A stretch of DNA of 64,000 nucleotides from Ochotona curzoniae (taxonomy: Eukaryota > Chordata > Mammalia > Lagomorpha > Ochotonidae). Shown here piece after piece: positions 1 to 13,149 of this stretch. The notes beneath the pieces were generated by a model. The model was not told the DNA's origin. It searched no databases and was given only the letters and a program-made list of their open reading frames with translations. Position 1 is the stretch's first letter, and every line of letters begins with the position of its first letter. Location: positions 22,248,501 to 22,312,500 of the forward strand of contig NW_024467106.1 of NCBI RefSeq assembly GCF_017591425.1, in the 5' to 3' direction. A program made the position numbers and the translations under genes.

Positions 1-783
1 AATGAGTCATCATGAGGCTACAGGGTTCCATCCTGCTAAGGCCAGCAAACACACATCTTGGGCATAAGTTACCTCTTGATTATTACTTAATGAAATACAA
101 AATATTTGACATTGCTATTTTACTCAAAACAGGCATTACATATTATTTTAGGTTATCTTGAACATACATTACCTTTCCTTGAGAAAAACAAAAGCCACCA
201 TGTATCTAGATGATGAAATATCTAAGAGCACGTAATCATGAGAACATGACTCTCTCCGGCATCCACTTCTCTCCCAGCTGCTTAGGTGAGGGTTGGGCAG
301 AGGGGTGGAGGTAGATACTGGAAGCTCTCTGGGAACAGCTGAGTTCTGAAGCATTATGCTGTCCTCAAGGTCTGTCCCACATGTGGGAAAGCCACTTCAA
401 GCTCTTTGATGGTAGCATGAGCTCTGCACCATATGCTTAACAGGTGACCCAATGCTGATTTCTGCTGCAGCAGCTGGAAGGAGACAGGATCATTTGCCAC
501 CGTGATCTGAGTCACTTCTCAGCAACATCACAGGGTTAACAAGATCACATCTCCAGCTGCTACTTAAAGCCTTGGAGGCACTTCAACCTCTTAACTTGGG
601 TAAGCATTAGGAGGAGCCTAGCAGATAGTGTCCAACTCCTCAAAATAACTTTAAAGAGACTATACTCCCTTCTTGGAGCTTCTCAGCATGCCAAGGACAT
701 GATACAAGTTCTTGGGACAGCACTGTGGTTTTTGCCACTAAAAAAGATTGTTGGCAGACAAAGTTTCAACTTTCTTTTTTCAA
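1..783. other. Non-coding stretch, nothing recognised
   Basis: No long open frame, splice-site pair or recognisable repeat was found. Composition is ordinary mammalian intronic or intergenic sequence. The few short frames have no family resemblance and are interrupted on all sides. Confidence 0.6.
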
Positions 784-1034
784 AATATTTATTTTATTTA
801 TTTATTTGAAAGAGAGGGAGAAAGTGAGAAAAAAAAGTGAGCTTCCATCCCCTGACTCAGTCGCAAATGGCTGTGACAGTCAGGGCTGGGAGTCTCGAAC
901 TCATCTGGGTTTCTCAAAGAGTGGCAGGGCCTTGAGGATTTGGGTCATCTGCTGCTGCTTTCCCAGGTGCATTTGCAAAGAGTTCTAAGGGAAGCAGAGC
1001 AACTGAAATTCAACTTGGCACTTTGAGAGGAGAT
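784..1034 (-). repeat. Old lagomorph C-type SINE, antisense
   Basis: The copy starts with the complement of the A-rich tail (TTTATTTATTTGAAAGAGAGGGAG). It then shows the body in reverse: 'TGCTTTCCCAGGTGCATT', followed by a decayed 'GAAGCAGAGCA' block and the tRNA-like head. C SINEs are tRNA-derived Pol III retroposons of rabbits and pikas, mobilised by L1. Divergence is high, so this is an early insertion. It accounts for the open frames overlapping this segment. Confidence 0.75.
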
Positions 1035-3772
1035 GCCACCACTCACAAAGGGTGACTTGACCAGTTATGCCAAAATACCAACACTCTTCCTTCCTTCTTT
1101 CTACTTGTTTCTTTTGTCCTACTTCTACCCACATAATTCTCATCCTCTGTGGGATCTCTACAATTGGGGAAACACCCAATTCTCTTAACATTTATTCTAG
1201 AGCCACTCCCTTCTGCGGGAGCAGGATGTTTTATGGCAGTGATGCAGTTGCTTTAGAAGTAGTCAACAGGTCAAGGAAAAAAATAATTTCTCTGCATTTA
1301 CATAGGAGGCCTGAGTGTCTGATCTGCTAAATTCTGCATCAGGATTATTTTCCTTTCTGTTGAGATTAATACAGGAAGCATCCTAGCAAGTTTATGCTGA
1401 CCACATGCAGCACAATGAGGCTGAATCTGCATCTTCCCAACTTCACTTTTATCTTTCCAGGCAATGTTCACTAACCAGGACTGAGGATCAGCTACCTGTC
1501 AGCCATGCGATTAACTACCACATCATGTTTATCCGGCAACCAATTCACTCTGATTCACAAAAAAAATTTTTTAGTTAATGGTAGCCTAACACCAGAAGCA
1601 AGTGACTCTAATAAGGCCAGGAGGAAAGCCACATAAAGTAAGCATTTGGTCAGCAAGTATATTTCCTTATTGTTAGTAGGAAAAGAAAACAAAAGTGGGT
1701 CAGTAGCAATTTCTTGGTACATAGAAATCAACATGATATTACTTCCCTTTGTTTCTGCCAAATGTATTAATGAGAAAAAATTGCATCCAATTTAATTGAT
1801 GAATGACAGATATTCTGCTAACACTGTCTCCATGGCGGAAGAGAAGAGAGAGGGCAGAGACGGATGATGGTGGTGGTGGTGGTGGTGGAGCATAGTAAGT
1901 AGCTTGCCAGTGTGATGATATTCCCCAAACCTAAATCACTCAGTATACAGTACCCCTAAGGTGCCCTGAAGGTACTGAATTCCTGGGGAAGAAAAGAGAA
2001 AAGTCTGTTCCATAACTCAAATTACCAGCAGCTACAAATATCAACTTGTGACAGCAACTCCTTTTCCTACTAAGTGCATATAAATCAGTCAAACACTTGG
2101 AGCTGCTTCTTCCTGCCTTGCTTAATGATGCTGCATTCCCAAGGCCAGTGGCTCCTAAACTTCTAAGAATACACACTCGAGGACCCCGAGACTTAATGAT
2201 TCCCTCTCCTGCAGCTGAATCTAAAATTCTAGTTTTAATGAATCACTTTTCATTTCGCAATTCTCAGAATAACCCTGAATATCCACTTAGTTGAGGAATC
2301 ACTGCCCCACACCACAACCTTAGGGTGATGTTTCAAAACGCTTTTCAAAGGGAGCTGTCCACCCTCCCCCTACTACACACACACACACTTTTGTGGTTCC
2401 TCAAACGTTTTCTTTACGAGGACTGAAGAGAGTAGAACAGCTTCCTCTACTACCACCCAAATACCCAGGAATTAGCAGACTAGACCCACAGATTCTTCAC
2501 ATTCTGAAGCGGCTAAAACAAACACTGTGTGCCTGGTGTAGTTTACTCACCAGTCCCATGTCTTGTGTGGGCTCACTTATCCATCTAAACGAACAGCTAT
2601 GGCTGCTAATTCCAGGTAAAATGATAGATATATAGAAAGTGCCTCAGTCTTACCTCTGGACTCCTTCCAAATTTTACACAAAAAGATACACCAACCCCTT
2701 GCATGTGATACAAAGATAATAAGGCAAAACCAAATAATTTGTCATGAGGTCAATCTAATCTTTTCTTGCAATAACACTTTTACCCAGGGAGTAGCATGGA
2801 CAATAAATGACCTAATGACACAGGTCTCATGTGCAAAGCAGTCTGGGAAAATGCAACTCTGTAAAATGAGTAAGGATGAAACTCGACGCTTCAAGTCAGC
2901 ATTAGCAAACAGTATCATGAAGACAAAAGTCGTTTCATTTGCTATCCGGACTAATATTCTGTCTCCACTGGGTCCGTATTAATCTGCTCTCTGCCTCAGA
3001 AGGGCTTTGACTTTGCTGCTGCTGCTATCCTAGTCTTGCTTTAACACACACTTTATACTAGAATGCGTTCCAGGAAGCATATGGCAATAGAACTAGGTCA
3101 ACCATTAACCAAATAACAGGAAACTGCTCTGCAGCGCACACCCTTCAAAAGCTTGCTTAATGAGCTGGCTCTTCAGAGTATGTCCTTCACTGAGGTTGGA
3201 ACTCACAGGACTCATGGATTTCTTTAACGTTACAAGGTCACTTAATCCCTAGAAGGCTCCTGCACATACTACACTTTCAGGGCTCTAAATCATCCCACTG
3301 AAACGTTCAACAACAGAAGTCAGAAATGAAGAAGCATGTTTTGAGTCTGCTTGACTATCTTCAAATACCATGACTATTACCATGGTTCCAGTGCTTCATC
3401 CTGCCAATCCCATTCAACTTAAAGGAAACACTACAGATTCACTTCTCTATATACTACCCATATACTCTATGGAATACACACCACCATCCATTCAAGCTTC
3501 TTAAGTCCATTAGTCTTAGAAAAAGGCTCTTTCTTTTTAACCTGAAACTACAAAAATGTTTTCTCCAGAACCAATGGCCTTGAATCATTGAATATTCTTG
3601 AGTTTGAAATTTTTCCTCTCCTGTGTTTCAGACCCAGTCTCACAAAATCTAACTCTAACAAAGCACTTACAGGTCATCTAGGATCATACTTACAATCCGT
3701 CTTCCTCAAATGAGCATGTTTCAGAAATTACCAACAAGAAAACTTTCGTTTTTGTCCTTACACTTTTATGTA
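1035..3772. other. Non-coding stretch with a (TGG)7 tract
   Basis: No gene is visible. A (TGG)7 microsatellite lies at 1868-1888 and a short CA run near 2376-2389. Six-frame frames here are at most about 87 codons, overlap each other on both strands and show no domain signature. Confidence 0.55.
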
Positions 3773-4030
3773 AGATGCAGAGAGAGACAGAGATGCTGAA
3801 TTCCCATCTGCTGCCTTGATTTCCAAATGCTCACCACAGCCAGTGCTGACCAGAAGCCAGGAACTCAATCTTTGTCTCCCATAGAGAAGGCAGGAACACA
3901 ACTACCTGAATCATCACAGCTGCTTCTCGGGGTCTGTGATGGTTGGAAGATGGAGTCGGGAGCCAGAACCAGGCAGCAAACGCAGGCACTCTAATGTGGA
4001 TTTAGGGTGTCTTATTCACCAGCTTAAGCG
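3773..4030 (-). repeat. Old C-type SINE, antisense
   Basis: The diagnostic order is present: GA-rich tail complement, 'CAGTGCTGACCAGAAGCCAG', 'GTCTCCCATAGAGAAGG', 'CAGCTGCTTCTCGGGGTC', then 'GGCACTCTAATGTGGAT' and the decayed head. It is strongly diverged and belongs to the older rabbit-like C subfamily. Confidence 0.7.
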
Positions 4031-4293
4031 TCACTCTTCCTTAACTTCTTTAATGTAGATAACTATGCAAACATTCTTACTTTCAACATCCATTTAATGT
4101 GGATTGGAATGATGGGCAGTTTACCTTCACATTGGTCAAATCCTCACTTCTTAATGCTTAATGCTATTTATGGCGAGTGATAATTTGTAGTTGCTCAGCA
4201 GAAACTAAGATACGTCTCTGTTTTAGAAATCTAGCAATACGTGGGTAACAGAGATTAGCTGTGATTTGATCTTTTAAAAAAATGTTGGGATTA

Positions 4294-4613
4294 GGGGCCA
4301 GCACTGTGGCATAGCAGATAAAGCTGTAACCTGTGATACTGGTGTCCTACATGGGCACTGGTTCATGTTGTGGCTTTTCCACTTCCAATCCAGCTGCCTG
4401 CTAATGACCTGGAAAAAGCAGCGGAAGGCTGCCCAAGCACCCCCCGTCACTCATGTTAGAGACACAGAAGAAGCTGTTAGTTCCTGACTTCAGCCTGGCT
4501 CAGCACTGACCATTATAACCATCTGGGTAGGGAAACAGCAGATGGAATCAATCGATCTCTCTCTCTCTCTCCCTTCCCCTTGAAACTCTTTCAAAATAAA
4601 TAAACCTTTAAAA
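4294..4613 (+). repeat. Full-length older C-type SINE
   Basis: The head 'GGGGCCAGCACTGTGGCATA' is followed by 'CCAATCCAGCTGCCTGCTAA', 'GACACAGAAGAAGCTG' and 'AAACAGCAGATGGAATCA'. A CT-rich stretch and an AATAAATAAACC tail end the copy. It is complete from tRNA-like head to tail, with scattered substitutions. The internal Pol III A and B boxes are degraded, so it is probably inactive. Confidence 0.85.
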
Positions 4614-5439
4614 TTTGGGGGAAGAGGTGGTTTACTGAATTAACACCAACTGTTTGTCCGTTCCTATTTGGGTACCATGCAAGGCACTGGTTGATAGCAG
4701 GGTAAACAAGGCAGAGTCTCAGCCTGCCTTTCTGTAGCTTCTAGTCCAGTCCCATTCAGTCACTGATCATGAAACAAAGCAGTGGTTGTCCATCAGTGTA
4801 TATTTTACAAAATGGTAACTAAGATATTTTTCCCCTGAAAAACCCTCAACATGGCTTCCAGGAGCACCAACACAGTGAATGGCACACTATACTACAAGTC
4901 AAAGAAAAGACTTGCAGATAAGACTCACTAAAATGATCGAGGCTTTTAGAATTCAGGATGAGCAAGTATCTCTCGCATTTGTGCTCTTCTTGGAAAAGAC
5001 CAGGTTTTATCTTTAAGAAGCAAGTTGCATAGCGATAGTCAACACAAAAATAACTAGAACCTCATCTAAGCAATTTAATAAATAATCTATTACAAAATAT
5101 TCAAGATAGGACAGAGGTTAAGGTACTTTTCTTCCCCTTGACCAGAATTGGGAGCCATGTTTCATTTAGGAGACACACTGACTCTTAAGAGGCACCGTAT
5201 AACAAAAGACACTTTTTAGCCCCAAAAGTCAAGAAGATGAGCATTTATCACTGCCGTCAGTAGAAGCTTCAAGGAGCCCCCTAATGGAGATTTTTCATGA
5301 GAAATACCAGTGTGCTCTGACTCGCAATCAGATAATCTCCGTCTAAGAGTGTCCAATCAATCATTGTTTTTAGAAACCTAATGACAGGAAGAAAGGGGAA
5401 TTCATGTTTTTTATATGCCTCCTATATATCAGGTTGGGC

Positions 5440-5600
5440 ACCACAATTTTACATTCATGACCTCATTACTTCCCACGTGAGCCTTACGAAGTATGCTATC
5501 TGTTCTGGATAAGAAAACTAAGAATCAGAATCATTCCGTCAAGGTCACACAGCTACTCATCATCTCTGAGGTATATGATCTTTCCACTCCACACCCCAGT
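5440..5600 (+). repeat. MIR fossil
   Basis: The order matches the mammalian MIR core: 'GGATAAGAAAACTAAGAATCAG', then 'AAGGTCACACAGCTACTCAT'. MIRs are ancient tRNA-derived SINEs shared by all mammals. A short open frame here is a by-product. Confidence 0.7.
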
Positions 5601-7599
5601 CCTCACTGCCAAGGTCTTCACGGGCGCATCAATGCTGATAGTAAAGAATTCCCTTATGTGGCCTCTGTGCTAGAGTCAAGTGTTCCTCTCTCATCCGAGT
5701 GCATGTTGCTCCTAATATAATCTCCTGGACCCTTGGAAGATGGTCTAGGGTTTCTCCGAGTGCCCAAACACTGATGATAGAGCAAGGTCAAGCCAGTTCC
5801 TAAGATAAGACGCAAGATGAACTCAGTGGGTCTTCCTGCCAATTGCTGTCCTTACTCACAGGCTGGAGCGTGCCAAGGCCTGCCTGGAATGACGCAGGCA
5901 AGGGTCACCATGAGTGATCCCATACCCCCTCCAGACTGTTATAAAATAAAAGCTCACTGCTAAGACAGCCCCTCCTTGAAATTTCCTAGGAATCAAAATC
6001 CTCAAAGAAACCATCTGCATCCTTTAACCTCACTGTTAAAACCAAGACGTTCAGAAGAAGCTAAAGTCTAAAGGCTGAAGGTCTAGAATCTGTGGACCTA
6101 ATCCATCATGAAAGTCCAGGCCCTCACACTGCCTACTGAGCACTGCTTTTACATTCACAAGGGAATCAAAAGGCTTTATATTTTTTTCCCTGATACTGAG
6201 TACAAACTCATCTAACTAGAGAAAGACAGAAGAGTACACAGTTATAAATGCCCCAACTTACACCATCAATGAACATGTACCTCAACAAACACTCTTTTTA
6301 TTCCAGCAGCTCCTCAAAACCAACAGGATTGCTGCGATGTAGAGCTACTTAACATAAACAAACACAAAGTCCACACTTGGGTTAGGAGATGTGGCTAATT
6401 TTAGATGACTATTTTACATCTGATGAAATGGGGCCTGGACTTCTCACTGGTTCTCGCACCTACATTTAACCAACCTCACCTCAAAGTTGTTTCAGTGATG
6501 GAAAACAAGTGGTAAGTGGCTGAAAGAAGGAATTCATTCCTGCACTGTGAGGTCTTCACAAACTGTGCAGTCTGCTCCACTCCCTGGGTGAAGAGGCACC
6601 GAGAAGATTCCAGTCTTGAGCAACATGTTTTGATATTCAGGCTTTGTGAGGCTTAAAGTGACCTGCATCGGAGCTAAGTTTTCTCGTAAAGATCAGCTAT
6701 GATTCTCTTACTGAGCTGACAGTAGAAATCAAGAGGGTTCAATTTCAATAACATCAGACAATTCCATGGGTCCCATTCCAGGGGAGCTCTGGAACTCTCC
6801 ATGCCTTGAATGCACCCAGAACACACACTCAATTATCTGAAGTAAGTCAAATATCACATACAACTGATCTAAAGAGCCCACTATTTCAAGACCACATGAG
6901 TCGTGCTCACTCGGCCTCTACTATAGCTGTGAAGTCCACTGAGCATCCAGCCAAGTATACGTTTGAATGTCTTCCCTTTCTCAGAGAGAGGACCTGGTGG
7001 CAGCCTAGTAGCTCCATGAACTTGCTCATCAACTTTCAGGTTGAACAAGAGAAAACAACTCCTCAAGTTGCAGAAGCTTTCCTTCCAAGAGAAGTAGACA
7101 ATTCTGATGGCTCTCTCTAGTTACATAGCAATTATGTAATTGCTAAGCTTGGGCAGAATCACTGGAAACATTCTGCAGCCTTCTACAGACCTCCAGCTGC
7201 AGCGCAGTGTTCCGAGATGATTGCAGCCTTTGAATGGATGGCCAGTCTCAAATCCGAGCACAAAGGGACACACAATGGGATTCCATCTCAAGCACAAAGA
7301 TGTTCTTGCCTAATGAAGCCTTTTCTACTCCTCCCAGTCTGTGCAGCAAACTCTTCCCTTTGCCCGCCCTCCATGCGTGGGGAATGTGGTTTACTCTGTT
7401 TGTGCTGACAGGTTCCAAAAGAGGCAGAAAATCAGCTGAAGTTCTGCCATGGACCATGCACAAGGTAATCATTTAACACATAATGGGAAAGCTCCAGAAG
7501 AGGACAAGCAACAGGGGGAGTGGGGGGTGGGAGGCATCTCTCTGGGCTTCCTGCACTGGCATGAAATGACTGCTTCCCTTCCTTCTGCCAGCTCCAATC

Positions 7600-7880
7600 C
7601 TTCATGTTGACATTACACATCCTGTACTGTAGATCCACCCCCATGCTGCCGCTTGCCCAGCTGAATTATCTCCTGCGTCACAGCGGTGGTAACAGAACTG
7701 CTGGCTCGGCAGACCTGAAAGCACCATTTCAACGCTTAATGCATTCAGCAACTGGACACATTACCAGTGCGTCGGGACTGGTTTGTGGCCCTCTCAGCAG
7801 CCATGCAATACTTGACCTAACCTTCTGCTAACCAGATGGTCTGCTTGCCTCTTGGGACCAAAGCATTAAACTTTACTTTA
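7600..7880. promoter_or_regulatory. Candidate conserved non-coding element
   Basis: This is a repeat-free, compositionally balanced segment with cores such as 'CAGCTGAATTATCTCCTGCG', 'AACGCTTAATGCATTCAGCA' and 'CAGCAGCCATGCAATACTTG'. E-box, TAAT and GATA-like words lie close together, as in developmental enhancers. This is inference from texture only. Confidence 0.25.
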
Positions 7881-8279
7881 TTAAATTCTATCCAAATGTG
7901 GGGACAGTTTACAGCAGTGTGTCTGGTTCATCTCCAGCGGGGTTGCTAAGATGAAAATGACCTAAAAATAACTGGAAACTCAACTTCACACCAACAGAGA
8001 ACAAGATATTTTGGAGTAAATATTTAAATGATCTGCCAGATTAGGAACCACAGTAGCACTGAGTACATGGTTAGCAAATTATATTGTAAACATACAAACA
8101 GGCAGAAGTGACTGCATCTAAACAGGAATTAACTATGAACGGCTTAAGCCATGGGGTCACTGCTCCCTGGCTTCAGGCTATTTTAATGTGACTAAGGACA
8201 CCCATCTCCATCATAATTGCTACAATTACCAAGACAAAAGGTCCAACAAAACCCTGGTGGAAAGATCACGTGCATTCCT

Positions 8280-8360
8280 TGGGTTTGACCACCTGGGAAC
8301 ATTTCAGTCAAGCTAGTATTCAAAAGGCACTCAACAAATGCTTGATGACTGACTGAATGA
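8280..8360 (+). repeat. L2-like 3' end fragment
   Basis: 'GGCACTCAACAAATGCTTGA' followed by 'TGACTGAATGAATGAG' resembles the terminal part of mammalian L2 (…GTGCTCAATAAATGTTTGTTGAATGAATG). It is short and therefore only moderately secure. Confidence 0.5.
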
Positions 8361-10204
8361 ATGAGCACATATTTGTTAAATCTAACAGCTTCCATAAAGC
8401 ACATCTTCTGATAACGAAGACACTAAATTCTTTGTAATTCATCCCACAACTGCTAAATTGACACGTAAAACCAGGTATCCAATGAATGCCTTGCTGCAGG
8501 CAATCTGTCCTCCCCCAAATCCACGACAGTCACGGGGTGGGTACTAGTTCATCAAATGAACTGCAGAGTGGCTGCTTATTGAGCCCTGGGCAGGATGTTG
8601 GGTGCTTTACACATATTATGCCTTGTAGCCTTCACCAGTGAAGCAATTCAGTTTGAAGCCCAGAAACAGAAGCTTAGGAGCAATTTGGAGCTTGATTCAA
8701 ATTCAGGCAACTGGGAAGTGGAGAAGGGAGAAGCTTGGATGCAAGTCTTTCTCCAAAACCAAGAGCTTTTTCTGTTGCTCTGGGGTCACATGCAGGTAAA
8801 GCTGCCGGGCCAAGTCAGATTTGAGTACAGGTGAAGGTGGTATTCCCTCACGTCCTCCAATCTCAAGGAAATTGGAAAACTGTCCTATTCCCAGTCTTTC
8901 TGGTGTCCTAGGAATTCTTGATTTCAGTTCCAAAAATTGATTCCATAATTCTTAACAGATGAACGGGCCCTGTGCATTACAGTAACTACTAGTAACTCAT
9001 AGTTCTATTACTCCTTTAGTTTCAAGGTCTCTCCCTTATCTCCGGTTTTGTGAGACGTGGAAATCTGAGTATCACTCATGAAATTCATGGTCATTTTTCC
9101 TCTCCTCAAAAAATTTTAAAGAGGCAATCGTGAAGCTTACATAATTCAAGAAATGCATTGATACTTATGTCACTAGAAGTTTCCAAGATGTATATAAAAA
9201 ATTTTTTTAAAAGAATATAAATAGATAATTTAGAATGTATTTTTTTTCACCTTTAAAAATCATAGTTCTACAAAACAATCCCTAACAGGTTTTTCACCTC
9301 TGCCACCAGCATCCCCACCACTGCCACACTGCCAACAATGAGGCCACTACTGAATGTTTTTTTGGCCAGAGCCAACAGGGTGAGTTCCTGTTATGTCCTA
9401 CCAAAAACCACTCCACATTTTCCACATTTTGAAATACCATCTATACATAAGACACTATAATTAGCCTCCTTACTTTTGTGATCTCAAAGCATCTGATATT
9501 AAGTACATCTGTAAGATCAAGTGGGCACAGACTATTAAAATAAACATTTGCACAGAGAAAACCAAAGCATTTCTAAGCAAGACTCTGGTGCCATCTTCGT
9601 ATTTGCTGGATGATAGCTCTACAAACAAAGCAACAAGGAGGTATCCAACATAAACCAGCACTGGGATATTTTCCCTGTAATAGCAATGATATTCTCAGAC
9701 ACATCACTCTTGCCACAATGATAACAAATAATAGGAACTATAATAACATCTTTTTTCCAAAGAGCTCAAGGAATTCAAATGGATCAAAAATGTTCTATAA
9801 GAAACAGCTCAACTAGGTTGAAACAGGTGGGACTACATCGATGCACTTTTTAAGAGGAACTGCCATAATTCTTACATAGCTTACAGATTCCTACTGAATG
9901 CACACACAGACATACAGGTTGCTGGGTCCACGTTCAAGCAGATCAGCACTTCCAACGAAGAAGTGTTCACCAGTGAGTGTTCAACAACAGCAAGTCCCAC
10001 CGATCACTAAAGCCGCACACAGCACAAAGCTACAGGCCACAGTCAAAAAACTGAGTGTAGGATCAAGGACAAAATGACTGACATAATGGCCATAGATACA
10101 CGTGGCAAAGCCTGAAAAGGACATCGCTATCCCTATTTCTCTCTCCACGAGGATAGGACCCTTAGAAACAGATCATTTTTTAATCATTATATTATCTTCT
10201 CATG

Positions 10205-10320
10205 TCACTGGGTAGGAAATCTTGGAAACAGAGACATTAAGAGACTTACTGAGGGTCACACAGCCAGGAAGGGACAGAGGTCGATTTCAATCTGTGCTTT
10301 GCATCCCAAACAGGATGCTC
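10205..10320 (+). repeat. MIR fossil
   Basis: 'GACATTAAGAGACTTACTGA' followed by 'GGGTCACACAGCCAGGAAGG' is the MIR core plus its CAAGGTCACACAGC-type motif. Confidence 0.7.
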
Positions 10321-10445
10321 CACCCACCACACTCCACTTTCTTAATGGGCACAGTGTGCAGAAATGACTACTCAAAAGAAACAGCTTTCTTGATGTTTCA
10401 TCAAGAAGCACCTAGAAAAGCTCTCCCTAATCCCTTTCATTCTAT

Positions 10446-10471
10446 ACACACACACACACACACACACACAC
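10446..10471. repeat. (AC)13 microsatellite
   Basis: An uninterrupted AC dinucleotide run of 26 bp, likely polymorphic. Confidence 0.95.
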
Positions 10472-11099
10472 TTCAAAATTAACCATTATTTCTGAGTTCC
10501 ATTTCCCATACACTTCCTGAAATCAATTCATCTAATAGCTTAGAATCCTAGTTGTTCTTCAGCCATATCATCTAAAGTAAAGTTTTAGCCATTGAGTGGA
10601 AATTTTGAGCGATTTGTTTCTTCATTTATTAAATGTCCAAAAAGGAACACTGTCAAATGAGGACCTGGACTAATGATTCCGTGTCACACTGACACGCACA
10701 GTTCTCTTACAGGTTCTTTTGTATTTCCTAGAAATCATTCCCTTCCTTTGGGAGATAAACATTAAGTCATTTCCCTACCATTAGCATCTTCTTTTTATAC
10801 TAGGAGACACTGGCAGCAAACTGCCCAAGTTTGGGAGACTGGACGGGGTCACATTTAAAGTTCTTTGTATAGTGCTTCAGTCGTATTGCTCAGGCATTCC
10901 TTACACACATTCCTTAAGCACAGATTCTCTTTCATTTTAAGGTTGTGCCTTATAAAGATTTAGTCAGGAAATCACATTATATCTACTGAAAAGATTTCTT
11001 GTGCAATCTACTCAATTTTGAAATTTTAGGCTTCAAGTCCCTATCTGGTGATTTTTTAGCATATTTAACTCCATAAAATTTAAAAACCTAGTTTTCTGT

Positions 11100-11175
11100 G
11101 GGCACCAATCCAAGCTCTGCAATAGCTGCATGATCACAGGCAAAGTCACACGGCCACTGACCTTTCAATTAAGGC
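11100..11175 (-). repeat. Probable MIR fragment, antisense
   Basis: The stretch from 'AGCTCTGCAATAGCTGCATG' to 'ATCACAGGCAAAGTCAC' parallels the reverse MIR layout 'TAGCTGTGTGACCTTGGGCAAGT'. Weak similarity judged by eye. Confidence 0.35.
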
Positions 11176-11239
11176 AGGGAAGAAAGCAAGAGGGAAGAAG
11201 GAGAGGAAATATTCACCATTCAGAGACTGCTTCAGATAA

Positions 11240-11480
11240 GATCACTCACACTCACCTGTGACGGGGTCAATTTTGATAATTGTATTTGACGTCTAGAAAT
11301 GGGGTTATGAATATAATTACCATGAAGCAGCAATTGGGCAATCACAACCTAATTAAGCCCACTGACTCGATTATCTTGTTTTCCCCTAATAATCACATAA
11401 CATTTAACACTTGCTAATTTCAGGACCTATGGGTGATGCTCATTCATTATTAACAAGCGTCAGCCAATGATCAGGAAAAG
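11240..11480. promoter_or_regulatory. Candidate conserved non-coding element rich in homeodomain cores
   Basis: About 240 bp without recognisable repeats packs TAAT-type words: 'GATAATTGTATTTGACG', 'ATATAATTACCATG', 'ACAACCTAATTAAGCCC' and 'CCCCTAATAATCACATAAC'. It also has CCAAT-like and GATA-like words. Such clustering is typical of developmental enhancers. No alignment could be run. Confidence 0.35.
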
Positions 11481-12002
11481 GATGGGCGAGAGGCTCTGAA
11501 ACACTGAGCTGAACATGGGACAATTCACATCTGTTCCTCAAAACCCCTTCATTCCTCAGCACCCCACAATTACTATTTGGAGGCACAGCCATGAGAGGAG
11601 ATGGAACAAATGATGAGAATTTCCGCCCAAGTGAAAAGATGCAATTCTGCTTTTCTTAAATGCATGCTATTTTATGCCATCTACACAATGGGTTCTTTTG
11701 TGATACCATGGAATCTCTCTGAAAATGTGACTTTCTTCTCTTTTCAAGATAATGGTTGATTCCTCTGCCTGGCCTGCATACAAAAACTTGCAGCTTACCT
11801 CCTTGGCACATGTTCTAAGGCTCCCTCTCGAGTTCTCAAATTCAGTACCTTATTCCTGATTGTCACCACATTCATTAGCACCTTAACTCACCTCACTTTC
11901 TGCAGAGAAGCTACTGAGGGTAGCCAGGATAGATTTCTCATTAAAGATTTAAGGGGAAGGTGGAAGAAACAAGGACTGATCTTGAAGGTCAGAGGAATTA
12001 TT

Positions 12003-12270
12003 TTAAATTATTTACTTATTTTATTTGAAAGGCAGAAAGACACAATGGGAGAGAGATAAAGTGTTTCCATCAGCAAGCTCACTCCCATCAGTTGGTTTCC
12101 TCCCCAGAAGCTTCTGCTAGCCTGGCCTGGCCTGCTAGCCTGGGCTAGATGAAGAGTGGGAACTCCATCCAGTCTCCCATGTGGATGGTAGGAACCCATA
12201 GAGATCCACTCCCAAGTTAAGAATTTACAAAACCACACTTGTTGCTTGGGCACTAAAGAGAGCTCAACAG
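12003..12270 (-). repeat. Old C-type SINE, antisense
   Basis: It begins with tail complement 'TTATTTTATTTGAAAGGCAG' and passes through 'GAACTCCATCCAGTCTCCCA' and 'GTGGATGGTAGGAACCCA' to a heavily decayed head. A local 'GCCTGGCCTGGCCTGCTAGCC' duplication sits inside. Confidence 0.65.
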
Positions 12271-12840
12271 TTAGTGTGCAACTACTTGTGTCACAGAAAA
12301 CCTACTGTCCTGGATCTCAAAGGAATATTTGGACCTGTTCTATCTGTCTTAGAACAGCTTGTTGCTCTAGTAAGGGCATTTTTGGTCACCCATGAACAGT
12401 AGCGTCCTTGTTGTGGAGTGTTACAGGGAGAGACAGATAATTCCCAAAACATTCATGAAGTCTCCATGATCTCAACGAGCACATGGTGACCACTAAAGGC
12501 AATGGAGACTATGAGACCAACACTTCTAAGAAAATCTGTACCATTTTCCAAAAAATCACCAATAGAGAGAGTGGAACCTATCTTCAAATGTCCATGCAGT
12601 TTTTAAAAACACGTCTGGGACTTACAGTAACAACCACCAACATATAAGACACTGAGACTTAAGAACAAAGCCCAAAAATGAAAAAAAAAACACCTTTTCT
12701 GTTTAAAAAGTCATACAGCGTATTGTTTTTGCTCCAACAGTAAGTTCTCTTTTCAAAAATCTGTGTGTCTAAGTACCTCACACTACTGAGTTTGATGCAA
12801 GGGGAAAATAGTTATACTCTAAGGGGTCCTCTTCCACTCT

Positions 12841-12842
<2 letters not shown>

Positions 12843-12872
<30 letters not shown>
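12843..12872. repeat. (TC)15 microsatellite
   Basis: An uninterrupted TC dinucleotide run of 30 bp. Confidence 0.95.
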
Positions 12873-12876
<4 letters not shown>

Positions 12877-13149
12877 GCATTATTTCCTCTGTAAGAAAAA
12901 CAACAACAAAAAATTTATCTTTAGTTAAACACCTTGCTCAGCTATTATAATACATTATATCTGTCATATCAACCAATATACTACAATTAATTTTTCATTA
13001 TGCTCAGATTTTCTTCCAGAACACCAAGGATATACTCCTGGCAGAAGCAATTGGTAGAGATAAACCATTAGGAACATAAGCTATTAGTCAAATAAGTGAA
13101 AAGCAAGGCCAGGTTCCAGCAGCTGAGAACCAGGACACTGAAGCACATC

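Larger units (their letters stand above)
4614..12002. other. Low-repeat non-coding block
   Basis: No gene was recognised. The block holds MIR fossils (listed separately), an L2-like tail near 8.3 kb, an (AC)13 tract and long stretches without lineage-specific repeats. Open frames of up to 104 codons at 6.8-7.1 kb have no recognisable domain. If the minus-strand promoter at about 22.6-23.0 kb is real, this is intronic. Confidence 0.55.
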
